Origin: Sthenelais limicola
Lineage: Eukaryota; Annelida; Polychaeta; Phyllodocida; Sigalionidae
DNA length: 64,000 bases
NCBI GenBank assembly: GCA_942159475.1
Contig: OW804095.1
Span: forward strand, 147,860,808-147,924,807
Reading direction: 5' to 3'
Shown: positions 1 to 11,261 of the stretch, piece by piece
Layout: every line of letters begins with the position of its first letter
How positions within the stretch are numbered: position 1 is the stretch's first letter
Translations under genes and position numbers: made by a program
Notes under the pieces: model-generated
What the model was told of the DNA's origin: nothing
Databases searched by the model: none
Seen by the model: only the letters and a program-made list of their open reading frames with translations

Positions 1-9
1 TATATGACA

Positions 10-51
10 GCATTGGTGAAGGCGAATTGTACATTTTCTTACGACCTGACC
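10..51 (-). mobile_element. MITE-A, terminal fragment
   Basis: The stretch reads as the right end of a MITE-A copy in reverse orientation (ATTGGTGAAGGCGAATTGTA then ACATTTTCT), followed by a mutated terminus ACGACCTGACC. Only the end is present; the rest is deleted or diverged. MITE-A is described in full at 37496-37730. Confidence 0.7.
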
Positions 52-656
52 AGTATATCCAAACTCTTTCTTTCTGGTTTCTCTTCAGAGATTTACAAAT
101 GCCCTCCCTGCACCTAAGTCCCATCACAAATGTGGTGAGCTATTTCTAGTAAATAATACCCATGAAATGGCCAGACCAAAATACAAACTCTCCCAACGAG
201 TGGGAGAAATTACAGAAACAGGAGCTGAGTGCAGTGAACTCTGATCTTAGATTTCCAGGAAAATCTACTAATGAGCTTCAAGCCACTCTGTTCTGAGGCT
301 GATTCATTTAAAATAATCTAATTTCACAAGGAGAGATCAAGAACAGTCCCTCATAAATATTCCCAGGAAACCTTGGCGAGGCTAAATTTAGCAGTTATAT
401 TACAGGCAACACTACAGATGGGTGGCACACTGGAAATGTCTCACTAATCATGATACGGGAGGATTACATGGTTTGTACACAGGGAGGCGAGTGCAGTCTA
501 GGCTAAGAGTGGAGAGAGAGAGTACCTCCAAAATTTGTATTTCCTTCTTTTCTACAATGTCTCTAAAACAATCTATGATAAATGTCAGGTTCAATTGAAA
601 ATAACAATGTCCCATTGAAATACTGTTCCGAAATGAAATAAAATTACATTTTTAAA

Positions 657-745
657 AATGCCTACTCCAGGGCCAGGAAAGGCATTGCATTAGCACAATA
701 GGCGTTCAATCATTGACATACCATTTTGATCTGATCTCAGAGGCT
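657..745 (+). repeat. dispersed repeat, copy 1 of 2
   Basis: This stretch, from GCCTACTCCAGGGCC through AATAGGCGTTCAATCA to GATCTGATCTCAG, recurs with substitutions and small gaps at about 22833-22915. The copies share the order of all blocks, so they are members of one dispersed family. No terminal inverted repeat or promoter box was recognised, so the class is unknown. Confidence 0.6.
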
Positions 746-1107
746 CTGAACCTAGACTTGGAAGGATTTTCATGGGAACTGGATGTTCGGAGATTGCTGT
801 ACCACCCAACCCCTACCGTTCCAAGATATTTGAAATAAATCACTGATTTTTCTAGGTCAGTAAAATGTCATTTCTGAATAAACACTTTCTAAAAATAAAT
901 GTCAAAATTCAGATGCTTGGCAAAAGGTCACTGTGGTAATGACAGTATAAAGCCAAAGTAGAATCAGAGCATCATTTTCACCACCCGGGTCCCAGTTGAA
1001 CTGGATTACATTTTACATTATTCGCCGAAAATAAACACAAGCTTAGTACAGTACTGCCACCCATGCCCCTGTTCCGAAGAACCATTATATCCCTGAACCC
1101 CATTTGA

Positions 1108-1644
1108 CTAAGCTATAAAAGTTGGCAATTTGCCAAATTGAAAGAAAAATTACCCCCAAATACCCTTCTCAGGATCTATAAGGTTATGGTACTCCCAGTA
1201 TTAGACCAAGCCGACATTTTACTCGACTCTCACGGGGGAACTAACCTTCATAGACATCAAATCTTACAAAATAGAATCCTGAAAACTATGTATAGACTAC
1301 CTCCAAGAGCCAGTGTACGAGACTTACATATAGAAAAGAGACTTCTCCCCCTGAAATACCGTAGACGCTTACACCTTTTACACCAGTTACAAGCTGGCCA
1401 TCGTAGGGCGCAGAATCCCGAAAATATTGATCTCAGAACAATTAATACCCGAAATTTCCAAGAAGGAAGGAAAGTACTGTTGCAAACAACACCAAAATCT
1501 GAACAAATAAAAAGATCTATTTATAACAAAATTCCTACCACTTGGAATAGGCTCCCCACGATGGCCCATCGTATTGTAGACCCTAAGGTTTTTAAAAGTC
1601 AAGCAAAATCCATTTTTATTTGGAACGATGACTACTTTATCTGA
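1108..1644 (+). pseudogene. 5'-truncated LINE ORF2: reverse transcriptase thumb and C-terminal region
   Basis: The open frame runs from just after a TGA at 1105 to a TGA at 1642-1644. It has no initiating ATG of its own near the start. The peptide begins LSYKSWQFAKLKEKL and continues LLRIYKVMVLPVLDQADILL, the thumb/connection pattern of LINE reverse transcriptases, where the family usually shows YK-x(4)-P-L-x-(Y/F). It ends with a W-N-x-L-P segment typical of the ORF2 C-terminus (TTWNRLPTMAHR). The catalytic FADD, fingers and palm and the endonuclease are all absent, so it cannot work. The layout matches the last third of the reverse transcriptase at 42717-43973, but the residues differ enough that this is a separate LINE family. 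A LINE-like 3' tail lies at about 3390-3490, so the 1776-3111 element may sit in this LINE's 3' untranslated region. That link is an inference. Confidence 0.75.
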
Positions 1645-1775
1645 CTTGGTGAATAATAATCATCTATTACCCAACGAAAACATTCAATGCATAACTAACT
1701 TCTATATTATTTCGTAGGATATCGCTTATTCCATACCGCTGTAACGCCAATTATATTGTACCACTAGTCCATTGT

Positions 1776-3111
1776 CTGGGGGTGATTCCGTGTGCAAGTC
1801 TGAATGCACTAAGTTTCTCTCCAGAATCATTTAGAGGGTACCCTGGGATGAAATAAAATCGAGGGTGACAGTCCTGAATCATGGGCATAAGTTGGGAAAT
1901 CAGGATTGAAGTTTGATAGCCATGGATTAGCCCTAAATATTTTGTTTGAGTATTTGAAAATGAAAGATTGGAACTATTCCAATAAAACTTTGTGAGATTA
2001 TAGTCTTTAGGTATGTTGATTTTTCAAAAAAAAAATTTTCTATAAAGGGTTCAGTTGCTAAATAAAGTTTCATATTTTTCTAGCAATTCTTTTATCTGAA
2101 GTACAACTTTATTCATTATTTATATTATAGATATGGGCAATCCTTGTATATTATTGAGTTCCTAGACCCAATAAACCTAGGTGTAGACACAAAAATCATG
2201 TTTCTAGCACCAATACTAAGGAAGTTATGGGGTATTGATGATCAGCTACCTGGACGCCCAGCAGCCATTTTGTTTTTGGCCCATAACAAATTTTCCCCAA
2301 GGGATACAAAGCAGCACTTGGATGATTCTTGCTCAGGACATGTTATATTACCAGAATCAACAATAAAACTTCATCCATACCTCAAAACATGCTTGACATC
2401 CCAATCCCAGTTTGGCAACATGACTGTAGGTGCAATTTATGGACAAAACTGCCCCCTGGTGGCTGGTGGTTGGTCACAGAATACCATTCAAGATTTAGGA
2501 TTGGAGAACACCATGAGTTGAACAAAAAAGTTAATGAAGTTTAAGCTGTCAGATGAGCCCTTCTTGTAGAAAAATGAAAATCTTGCCTCGGCTGGCACTT
2601 GGCCGCAACCTACACCACTGAACAAATTTATTTTTTGAAAAATCATAACTCCATTTCTTATTAACCTAGAAGCATGTTTTATATATCAAATTAAAGCTCA
2701 TTTTACGCCCTTTAAGGGCATATCAATCCCTTGTTGTTATATGGATAAAACAAATTTCAAAATGTAAGTGAACTCAAGTCTATTAAAATAATACAGAAAA
2801 AAACACAGAAAAGCGCCCCCTGGAGGTTGTTCATGATGGTTATGCAAAAAAAAAATATTTTGAAAAATCAACATACCTAAAGACTATAATCTCACAAAGT
2901 TTTATTGGAATAGTTCCAATCTTTCATTTTCAAATACTCAAACAAAATATTTAGGGCTAATCCATGGCTATCAAACTTCAATCCTGATTTCCCAACTTAT
3001 GCCCATGATTCAGGACTGTCACCCTCGATTTTATTTCATCCCAGGATACCCACTAAATGATTCTGGAGAGAAACTTAGTGCATTCAGACTTGCACACGGA
3101 ATCACCCCCAG
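1776..3111. mobile_element. 1.34-kb element with ~250-bp inverted arms
   Basis: Bases 1776-2025 reappear as the reverse complement at 2861-3111 with very few differences (for example GAGGGTACCC against GTGGGTATCC). Both outer ends read CTGGGGGTGATTCC inward. Such arms are typical of foldback or long-TIR DNA transposons. The interior of about 835 bp holds an open frame on + at 2144-2521 with no recognisable domain and no convincing start, so I do not call a gene. No target-site duplication was found: the flanks read TTGT and CCCC. The near identity of the arms suggests recent insertion or arm homogenisation. An internal deletion derivative of a larger element is the likeliest explanation. Confidence 0.8.
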
Positions 3112-3389
3112 CCCCTGTACTACACACTAAGTTGCCCTGTATTACCCTGTATTGCCATGTTGTGTCTGATCCCTGTATAGTATGAATGACTGCTAAACAA
3201 CCAACAAAGAACGGTTAACCAAGCACTGAAAAGCAGAAACAATTACTCGAGTGTAACTTCTGGAAAAATATTGCGCCTTCTTACAATTGACTATTTTCTT
3301 TATAACACTATTGTGCTCATGTAGAGAATCATCGGAAGTCAATGACTGAGATGATATTGTTACTCTACCTCAGAAGAATGTATGACAAG

Positions 3390-3490
3390 TCAGAAGGGGA
3401 ATTGAAACCTCCCAATTTGCAGGAGATCCCCTTTGATTGGCAATGAAAACTTGCAATAAAATGTTTTTTCAATTCAATTCAATTCAACTC
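3390..3490 (+). mobile_element. LINE-like 3' tail with (CAATT)n
   Basis: A polyadenylation-like AATAAAATG is followed by TTTTTT and then about four CAATT units at 3469-3490. LINEs of the CR1/L2/RTE type often end in short microsatellite tails like this. It lies downstream of the reverse-transcriptase fragment at 1108-1644 on the same strand and could be its 3' end. Confidence 0.45.
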
Positions 3491-3663
3491 ACTTCTTTTC
3501 ACTTAATTCGATCTTAGCCTCCCTAATTCTTTCACCTATCAAAAGGGAATGACATCAATAACTAAATGTGTGAGTTTAAAAGAAAACCGAGCCCCAGATA
3601 TGAAGATGTTAGTGTAATTAAAAAATAAAATGACTAGAAAATGAGACAAATGTAAAGAGGCTG

Positions 3664-3731
3664 TCTGTACTGGGACTCAACCTCCCAATGTCCAGCAATG
3701 TCTTATATGCTAACCACTTGACCATAGGGGA
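3664..3731 (-). mobile_element. tRNA-derived SINE head or tRNA relic
   Basis: On the minus strand the block starts TCCCCTATGGTCAAGTGGTT and so carries an A-box-like segment. About 35 nt later TGGGA-GGTTGAG-TCCCA forms a perfect 5-bp T stem with a B-box-like loop. The 3' acceptor strand does not pair with TCCCCTA, so it is not a functional tRNA. A tRNA-Glu-like SINE head is the best reading. Confidence 0.5.
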
Positions 3732-3739
3732 CTGTAGAG

Positions 3740-4800
3740 AACAAGCATATATACACACTGGGCATACTCATACTGATGCATCACATTTAAGCTTTAATTT
3801 TAACTTTAATCCGCCATTCTCTTCATGATGATTGAGGAGAATGGGAAAAATAAATTATCTATGAAGTTCCCTGTGTTAGCTGCAGGCGATTTAATGATTC
3901 AAATTATCGTAGAAGTATATCTTGCATCTGCAATCTATTTATATAATGTGCAAGAATGTCTAGCTCTGCACGCTTCTCTGGACGAGTGTCACCTTATAAC
4001 TATTATTTAAAGTCATGTTACAGTACATAAGGATTTAGTTATTGAAATAGGTTGCCAGCTAACGCAATTACCAGAATTGCAATGTGCTGGAACAAGCTCC
4101 TTGCAGAAAGCCTTACTCGGGCAATATGTCAAACAAATGGCAAGACCTCTTGACAAATCGCATATTAATCCTCAGCCTCATTGAGTTATGATGACTAATA
4201 TATGTACACAGCACCTAAACGGTCAAGAGTCCAAACCCTCAACCATGAATCAAACTACCGTTGGTCAATACGGAGGTCAAGCTATTTCCGAAGACAACAT
4301 AAATATTCTTGATGAAGCGGAGTTTTTGTTCTGATGTAGTGACTTTTAGTGCGATGGTTTTATTTTTTTTTCTAGGGAGGGATGAGAAGAGGAAATAAAG
4401 TTTTTCAGTTGTCTGGCTTGTTACTCTTACTACTTCAGGAGACTCGTATGGAAATTAACCTTTACTGGAGCAGAAAAAGTGAAATATACGAGAAATAGGA
4501 GGAGAGGTTGTCTATAGGTCGTCGCACTACAAAAGCCCCATAGCCTGAACGCTATTAGAATGTTCATTTGTTTCCCTTTAATCCTAATTTGTATCTCATA
4601 TTTGGTTTACTACAATTAAAACTTGAGATTTAATTTATGTTAGTACGGATGTAACCATAGAAACCAAATACCCAGAATGCTACCCGCAACTGTAAATACA
4701 TAAAAGGAGGATGGTCAGATGGTGAGACAGTGTTTGCCAGAATGTTACTCACCAACTGGCTGAAACACCCCCACATATCTACATAAAGCATAAAAATGTG
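3740..4800. other. no recognised feature
   Basis: AT-rich unique-looking sequence. No coding exon, tRNA, inverted repeat or member of the repeat families described here was recognised. Confidence 0.5.
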
Positions 4801-4808
4801 ATGTACTT

Positions 4809-4942
4809 ATAGCAAATGGCCCGATGGAGGGTTCAAACTGATCGAGACACAGTCATAAAACCGGACGAACCCCGAAGGGGTGAGTCCGGTTTTATGACTG
4901 TGTCGAGATCAGTTTGAACCCGAACAGAGGGCCATTTGCTAT
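4809..4942. repeat. palindromic hairpin element with nested stem
   Basis: Bases 4830-4866 (GGTTCAAACTGATC to AACCGGAC) are the reverse complement of 4884-4920 except for a small CGAG/CTCG internal loop. The 17-nt loop at 4867-4883 holds its own CCCC-GAA-GGGG hairpin. An outer stem, ATAGCAAATGGCCC against GGGCCATTTGCTAT, closes the structure. The GAA and TGA bases flanking the inner stem could form tandem G-A pairs. A small palindromic transposon or a structured RNA are both possible. Confidence 0.75.
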
Positions 4943-4989
4943 TTATTACACACTATTTGGATGTTAAAAAATAAATTTAACTTGTTTAG

Positions 4990-5165
4990 CTCGAGGAGGC
5001 TTCATTCACCGCAATTTGTAGGCTAGGTTACGCGGTCGGGACGACGTCATCTGGCCTACGCTGCACCAATCAAATTGCGTCTTTGGCCGAACGGCACACG
5101 TGAGCGGTTCGTATCAACCAAACGGCACCCCCAAACGGCACCTTTCTAACTGCTCACGTGTGTAA
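4990..5165. other. CpG-rich patch with CACGTG inverted repeats
   Basis: The patch has many CpG sites in an otherwise CpG-poor area, an ACGTCA motif near 5044 and a CCAAT at about 5067. CACACGTGAGC near 5096 is mirrored by GCTCACGTGTG near 5153. Together with the adjacent hairpin it may be the terminal or promoter part of one mobile element. No gene is seen. Confidence 0.3.
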
Positions 5166-5169
5166 TAAT

Positions 5170-7420
5170 GTACCAAATCTTGGATAAAATGCAATAAGGT
5201 GGGCAAACTACATATAAACTAGACATAGAAAAGAACATTTATGGCAATTATGCTATACGAAAAATTACCCGCAAAAATATTGACCCAGGACCACAAACGA
5301 AACATCATAGTAATCCACTCAGATAATTAGTGGGCTTAAAACACACACATGGAGGAGAGTGCACATCTGATCTCGCTTCATGGCATGTAGCATGCCCAAT
5401 TTATTGTTTATTGTTTTGTCTTTTTGTGCTGTTTTTACTGACATATTAATCTGTCATACTAGTGTAGTCGCTGCATTTAAATATCTATTAACTACTGCTA
5501 TAACTGTTTAATAACGTGGCTCCATTTTTGGAAGGGGGCCCTCAGGAAGACCTATGGTTTCATAGAAGAGAGGCACCCCTTTTTCGGTAAAAAATTGATT
5601 GATGTTATTGAAAGTCCGGAAATAAAGCATTATACATATACATACATAAGCCTCGCCCAAACTATGTCGCGATCTGGCAATATTTTGGAATGTATTTATC
5701 ATTTTACCAGGATTGCAAAAAGGTTTTTTCTTATTTTCTTTTTCTTCGTTCTATAGCCAAATATTTGGGAATTCAACAAGCGCAAAATACCATTTCATGA
5801 ACCTAACAAAAGACACTAGATGGTCTACCATTCAAGTTTTAATCAAGATATTCACTCGTGCTCCATGTCTTCAAAAACCACACAGAAGTTGGAAATTTGT
5901 CTACTGTGTCGGTCCTTCATTCATACAGGTTTTATTCTTTGCAAAAAGATTTCGCAACCAAAAGTGATATATATCAACAGAAAAAGCTGTTGCAAAAGCT
6001 TTGCAATTAAAAAAGATCAGAAAGAGTTGTTATGATAACATGAGCAAAGAACATATTACTGTTATCTGAAGTGTCATCTGTATCAATCTGTTCCCCATGT
6101 TAAATGCTTCACTGTGTTAAAAACATTTATACATCTCTCAACAATACCAAGAATGATATCAGGGTTCAATTGAAGGGATGTGTTGAAACATAAAGTTTAT
6201 AGGCCTAATTCGGTGGAACGACCTATAGGCCCAGGCTTCCTTTATTTAACAATGAGGAAATTTGTGAGAGGGGGTATTAAAAATGAATCTGAAGTACGGT
6301 TTACTTCTTTCTGGCTGGCTTTCTTCATTGAAAGCTCCTCGAAAAGTCAAATCTACTCCCCAAAGAAAGGGCATCTTGGAACTTTCAATGCTAAATAAAA
6401 AGGCAATTTAAAGATTGACTCAGAACTTTTAACGAAACTAATTTGGGAATTTTATTTTCCCCCAACAGATTTTACAACAACATTTCCCCCCGTGCAGCTA
6501 CAATTAAAACATGACTTAAAATGTGAATACCGTCTTGGTTACAAGCTTTCAGCCAGATCGAACTAACCTAAAAAGATGTCTTGTCATCGTTCCCCTAACC
6601 CCATTCTTAAATCTAATTCAAAATGAACGAATCCCTTGTCTAAACAATTTAGTTAAAAATGCACTCACCGCAAATTCCTTGTCCATGGCCAGCGAGCAAT
6701 TCCTGAAAAGCAAAGCAAAAAAATGTCAATTTTAAATAAATTACATCAGCTCTTATATCCAATAGTCTTAGAAGCTTTATCGACTCATTATTTCTCCTGG
6801 CCATTGAAACAGTACCATTGGATTTACCTTTACTTTGTATTGAGTGAAACATAGTGTGAAGGGGAACAACTTGATAGGCGAATCATCCTTTTTAATGAGT
6901 TGCTCATAAAAACAGGTCACAACCGAGCATTTCCCGCAGCAGTGTTCACAGGGAAATGCCAGCATCAATAATTCATTGTTCAAGTGTATTTAGCGTACCC
7001 CAAGAGCTCTCGTTTAATCATATTGATATTAAAGATGTTATTGCCTCTCCAAAAGCATCATATTGCATTAAATCTCGTCATTTTTCACCCAGTTTTTCAG
7101 ACTGTTTTATCATGTTTTTGTCAGTGTTTCCCCCATGAAGGAGGAGTTGGAGGAGGAGATGGTGGTAGCTGAACCAGTATAGAAACAGGTTCGTTTAATG
7201 GAAGCATAGACAGTGCTGCCGCCTTACAGCAAGGTCTGAAAACACTGGAACTGGACCCTTGTTATGAGAAGCGTATATTTCAGCAAAGCACTGGAATCCT
7301 AATTAGCCCTACACTGACTGGGCCAAAGAGCGCCTTATACTTTATTTTTCAAATGGCCACTTTGTATATGAAACTGTAAAATGCCATTAATAAGCGTCTT
7401 CATATCAGTGTCAACGTTGC
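5170..7420. other. no recognised feature
   Basis: AT-rich sequence with short open frames only. None has a recognisable motif, splice context or codon-like pattern. Confidence 0.45.
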
Positions 7421-7424
7421 CACA

Positions 7425-7500
7425 TAGTTTGGTTTTTTTTAATAAATTTTATTGACAAAGTTTCACATAGTGATAGTTCTCATTCGTCGAAAATCTTCTG
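7425..7500 (-). repeat. dispersed repeat shared with 42305-42390
   Basis: A T-run followed by AATAAATTTTATTGACAAAG, then TTTCA and TTCTCATT(C/T)G, recurs at 42305-42390 as TTTTTTTTCCAATAAAATTTTATTGGTCAAAG. In reverse orientation it would end in an A-run after a polyadenylation-like motif, as in a retroelement 3' end. Confidence 0.45.
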
Positions 7501-8300
7501 GTGGTACAATCTTTTGTTTAAATCAAAGCTAGATCTTTCTTTTACACTTTACTACAGTTAATATCATTATATTTTTAATCACAATTATACATCGATTTAA
7601 TACACATAATTAATTGATCATCTACTCCAGCACATTCACTTTTCTACATTTTTTTTTTGCCATAAATTTAAACACATACCCAATGGGTCAGTCCACAACA
7701 ATAAAATCAAACATATTTTACGAACCCAAGTGGTTTATATAGATGTTCAATACAAGTATTCTTCGAATCATAAGCTGGGTTTCACAATTTACTGTATATA
7801 GTCTCGTCACTTTCTACTCGATTCTTATTTTGCCTTTTTCATGCTAATGCTAATTTCGTTCTAGTTGAATAAAACATTTTGTTTTACCTATAATTGTAAT
7901 TCTGAATGGCCTAGATAGAAAAATAAAAATACAATAAAATTCAAACACTTTTAAGTATTTCGAGGCCCTGTATGAACCATACTATACACTTGAACACTCT
8001 TAGTTAATTCAATGAAATAAACTGTCTATCAATTAGAATAAATAATATTACTCTTTTATCTAGATTTTCTGATGTAATAATTTAATATATGAAAAGTTTC
8101 ATTACTAATCATTGTAATTTTCCTATTTCGAGGAATTACTGAAATGATCTTAAGGCGGGTTAATGTTTTCAATTTGTAAAGGTTAGTTTTGTTTATTACA
8201 CATTTCTGTATTTAAAAATATATGAGCTAAATACGGTGTTCTTTATATTTTCTTAGGGCAAACTGTGGAAGACATGACTACAGGAGTTGTCTTGTCAAAT
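7500..8300. other. no recognised feature
   Basis: Very AT-rich sequence. It may include body sequence of the retroelement whose 3' end is proposed at 7425-7500, but no coding motif was seen. Confidence 0.4.
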
Positions 8301-8317
8301 GCATACATCTGGTAATA

Positions 8318-8470
8318 GGTGAGTGAGATTGGTTGCTTTACGCCCTTATCAACACATTTAAGAGTGTTTTATCAAGGGCGGGAGAGCTAAGAGGGAGGCA
8401 CTTTATGATCATACCCAGGAAATAGAGATAGAGAAGAAGGGAGAGAGAGACAGAGAAAAGAGACAGAAAG
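8318..8470 (-). mobile_element. SINE-like retroposon (family F), copy 1, 12-bp target duplication
   Basis: The 153-bp insert is flanked by a perfect 12-bp direct repeat, CATCTGGTAATA, at 8306-8317 and 8471-8482. Read on the minus strand it has a pyrimidine-rich head. Near the 3' end it has an imperfect hairpin built on CGCCCTTGATAAAACAC and GTGTTGATAAGGGCG, then TAAAGCAACC, then a short (TCAC)n tail. The 12-bp duplication and microsatellite tail are those expected of LINE-mediated retroposition. No A or B box was seen. Confidence 0.8.
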
Positions 8471-9139
8471 CATCTGGTAATAAAGAATCCAACAACAACA
8501 TGATTGATAAATTTGGATACTGATAAGTCTTGAGGATACTAATGAAAATTAATTAGCAAGCACCAATATATTCAACAAATATATATTCCTGCCTTCAGTA
8601 TTGCATTACTTAATGCCACAATATAAGAGCCAGCTGCTGGACATTCCATACATCACACATCCATCATTGTTGGCGAACCATTTAAGGTGAAGGAATGATA
8701 AGTGAAGAGGCAGCTTGGGAAATTAAATATTTATTTAATTTATAAATATAATTTATATAAAGGTATAATAAAAGGAGTGTAAAATAAATTGAGTTTTGGT
8801 ATAAAATTGGTAAAAGTTGATGTGATTATAAATTAAAATAGAATTGATGAGAATTTAAATTAATAATATAAGATAATTAGTATGGCGGAATGAAATGAAG
8901 GTTATTAGGTGTGGGTGGGTGGGAAATTTGTGTGATGTGTTTGGAGGCGAGAGGTGAAGTGATTGAAGGTGAGTTTGAAATGAGGAGTACAGCGCCAAGC
9001 TGTGAGGTGGCGCTGCAGGTGGTGTGTGGTGATTGGTTCCCAACAATGCCAACGCATTGCATAAAGCTATGCTATACACATTTACATCTAGTCACCTAGC
9101 TATCCTATGATAGCTATGTACTTTGTAAGCGTCAAATTT

Positions 9140-9252
9140 GCGGCTTATGACTGGTTCCTATCTGCATTGTAATGTTCCCAACGGGGACCAATTGGACAAC
9201 TCTCTCCCCGAGGGAATTGTGACCCACAATGTAAATAAAATCAATTAAAAAA
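9140..9252 (+). mobile_element. LINE-like 3' tail
   Basis: CAACGGGGACCAATTGGACA is followed by GAGGGAATTGTGACCCACAA and then AAATAAAATCAATTAAAAAA. The structured tract, polyadenylation-like signal and A-rich end resemble a non-LTR retrotransposon 3' end. No coding part is attached. Confidence 0.35.
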
Positions 9253-9689
9253 AACTTTGAAGTCATTAAGTGAGCTGCTGACGCAGGGACCAAACTTTAA
9301 ATACTGCCAAACCAACAAATTTCAACTGGTCATGTAGTGCTGCTGAGAAAAGGGATGCAAGTCGGGTCCAACTAAAGCAGTAAACAAATGTAAAAAAACA
9401 AAAAATAAATCACAAAACGAACATGAAGAGTTTTAAAAACAAACGATGGTTGATATTTCTTCAACATGTATTAAAGCAGATGAAAGCCACCTATGCATAT
9501 TTCGATGTATAAGGAGGTGTTTGTAAAAATGTCTTAATCATGAAATGAAATGAAATTGAAAATAAATACTGCCAAAGTCCAAACGAACTTTTTTTAAAAA
9601 AAGAGAATGCATATTACCAACCAAAAGAAGACAATAAGAAAGGCACTCTTTTTTTAGATGATCACGACCTCTTTTTTTTTCAAAACTAC

Positions 9690-9727
9690 ACATGGCAAAT
9701 AAAGCATTCTCTTATCTTATCTTATTA
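9690..9727 (+). mobile_element. LINE-like 3' tail with (TCTTA)n
   Basis: AAATAAAGCATTC is followed by TCTTATCTTATCTTATT. The same pentamer tail occurs in reverse at about 37345 and 59318. Confidence 0.45.
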
Positions 9728-9894
9728 TTTGAGGGCCTTTACCATCTGTACAGAATATTTTTAACTGATATAAGATTTCAAACAATTTCTTAGTTAATCA
9801 TTGCGTCAACTCTTTGGTTACTTTATAGACATACACTAGATACTGTCTTGGACTGTGTGTATCACTATAAACCAAGGTCTCCCTGAGCGTTTTT

Positions 9895-9960
9895 GTAAAG
9901 GTGATCTCCTTGATTGATCGACCTACCACCGATAATAAACACATATCAAATCAAATCAAT
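9895..9960 (+). mobile_element. LINE-like 3' tail with (TCAAA)n
   Basis: AATAAACACATA is followed by TCAAATCAAATCAATA. The minus-strand site at 42222-42290 ends in the same pentamer. Confidence 0.45.
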
Positions 9961-10347
9961 ATTGAGTGTTGCCCGAGGGACAATCCAATATGATTACTAT
10001 TGTTATTGATGTTATGAAAGAACTCTTGTGGTTATTGTTAATGATGTGATTGCTAGCACCTGGTTCCATTCTACCTATATATTGAACTCCTACCTGGAAA
10101 CCCATACCCTTCCTAAAGATCTATTTCTCTGCCTAAACAAATATTTTATTTACCCCAAAGATTAATTCAAGCAGAACACAATCCTTCAACCCTTAAAAAA
10201 TACATTCCTCTTGCTTATAAAACAATTATTGTTACGAAATAAATGTGTTTTCAGTTCCTGAAAGGTTTGTTTTTCTTAGCTATTTTGTATCTAACTTTCA
10301 GCTAATATTTTCCCATGTAAGAAGCGAGACTGTGGATCGAGAGGGTG

Positions 10348-10400
10348 CAGTGGCTTTGGACCACGGGGCACAACAAGAGCATCCTGGGTTCTAACCCGTT
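10348..10400 (+). mobile_element. tRNA-like SINE head
   Basis: GGGTGCAGTGGCTTTGGACC has A-box-like spacing to a downstream B-box-like GGGTTCTAACCC. No complete tRNA fold is visible. It lies in a block rich in similar fragments (10840-12186). Confidence 0.4.
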
Positions 10401-10421
10401 CTAACTAGAACGTTCGTATCT

Positions 10422-10660
10422 GGGTCAGATTTTCAGAAAATGTACAATTGACCTTCGCCAATCTTCTCAAATAACCCAAATTTGAGACGAAAATAAAGTT
10501 CGAAATACAGTTCAACCTAACCAAATATATTGCTAGATTCAATGCCATGCTGCAAATATACTAGAATTTACCAAGTATTGACCAAATTGCAGCCTACTTT
10601 AGCAGAATTTACTAAATGTGTACAGCTGCCAATTGTACATTTTCTGAAAATCTGAGGCCC
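10422..10660 (+). mobile_element. MITE-A
   Basis: The copy is 239 bp, from GGGTCAG to a mutated right end CTGAGGCCC. The internal sequence matches the family along its whole length. No exact 4-bp duplication remains: ATCT is on the left and AGTC on the right. Confidence 0.85.
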
Positions 10661-10839
10661 AGTCTCAGTTGTAGTAGTACAGTAGCGCTACTCGGGTTCT
10701 AACTGGGTTCTAACCCTGTTATGGCCAAAATTACTTCTTTTTTCTTTTCAATATTGTTTTACCATGACCAAGTCGGCGCATACAGCTGGCCGTCCCTGGG
10801 TGTGGGGTGTGATGTCATGATGGGTGGAGGTAAAATTGC

Positions 10840-10995
10840 AGCAACACCAAGGATACCTATGCCTCGAGGTCCAACGCCAGCGATTTTGACAACCGAGTTA
10901 GCCCCGAGTCGCCATCAGACTATAGTGAAAGAACAGCTGTATCATTGTATGTCCTAAACTAGAAATAACCTGAACAAAAAATAGCAAAAATAAGG
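10840..10995 (-). mobile_element. SINE-like block, copy of 11262-11405
   Basis: On the plus strand CCTATGCCTCGAGGTCCAAC, then CCAGCGATTTTGAC, AGAACAGCTGTAT and CCTAAACTAGAAATAACCTG recur in the same order at 11262-11405. The better copy has a minus-strand B-box-like GGGTTCCATCC, so the family is probably a tRNA-derived SINE read on minus. An adjoining stretch at about 10795-10850 resembles the 11828-11935 family. Confidence 0.45.
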
Positions 10996-11007
10996 CTAAG
11001 CTTATAT

Positions 11008-11242
11008 GGGTCAGATTTTCAGAAAATGTACAATTCGCCTTCACCAATCCTCTCAAATAATTCCCATTTAAGACAGAAATGAGCTTTAAAATACAGTTTA
11101 ACATAACAGAACTGATACTTTACATCAATGCGATACCAAATATACTGAGATATACCTAGTAGTGACCATTTTTCAGTCTAGTTTATCATAATTTCCTAAA
11201 GGAGTAGAGCTGCCAATTGTACATTTTCTGAAAATCTGACCC
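11008..11242 (+). mobile_element. MITE-A, full length, ATAT duplication
   Basis: Exactly 235 bp from GGGTCAG to CTGACCC, flanked by ATAT at 11004-11007 and 11243-11246. It separates the two SINE-like blocks. Confidence 0.95.
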
Positions 11243-11261
11243 ATATAGAAAAGGATGGAAC

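Noticed and set aside
2144..2521. Open frame inside the foldback element
   Set aside because: No start codon at its beginning and no recognisable domain; kept only as a remark under the element.
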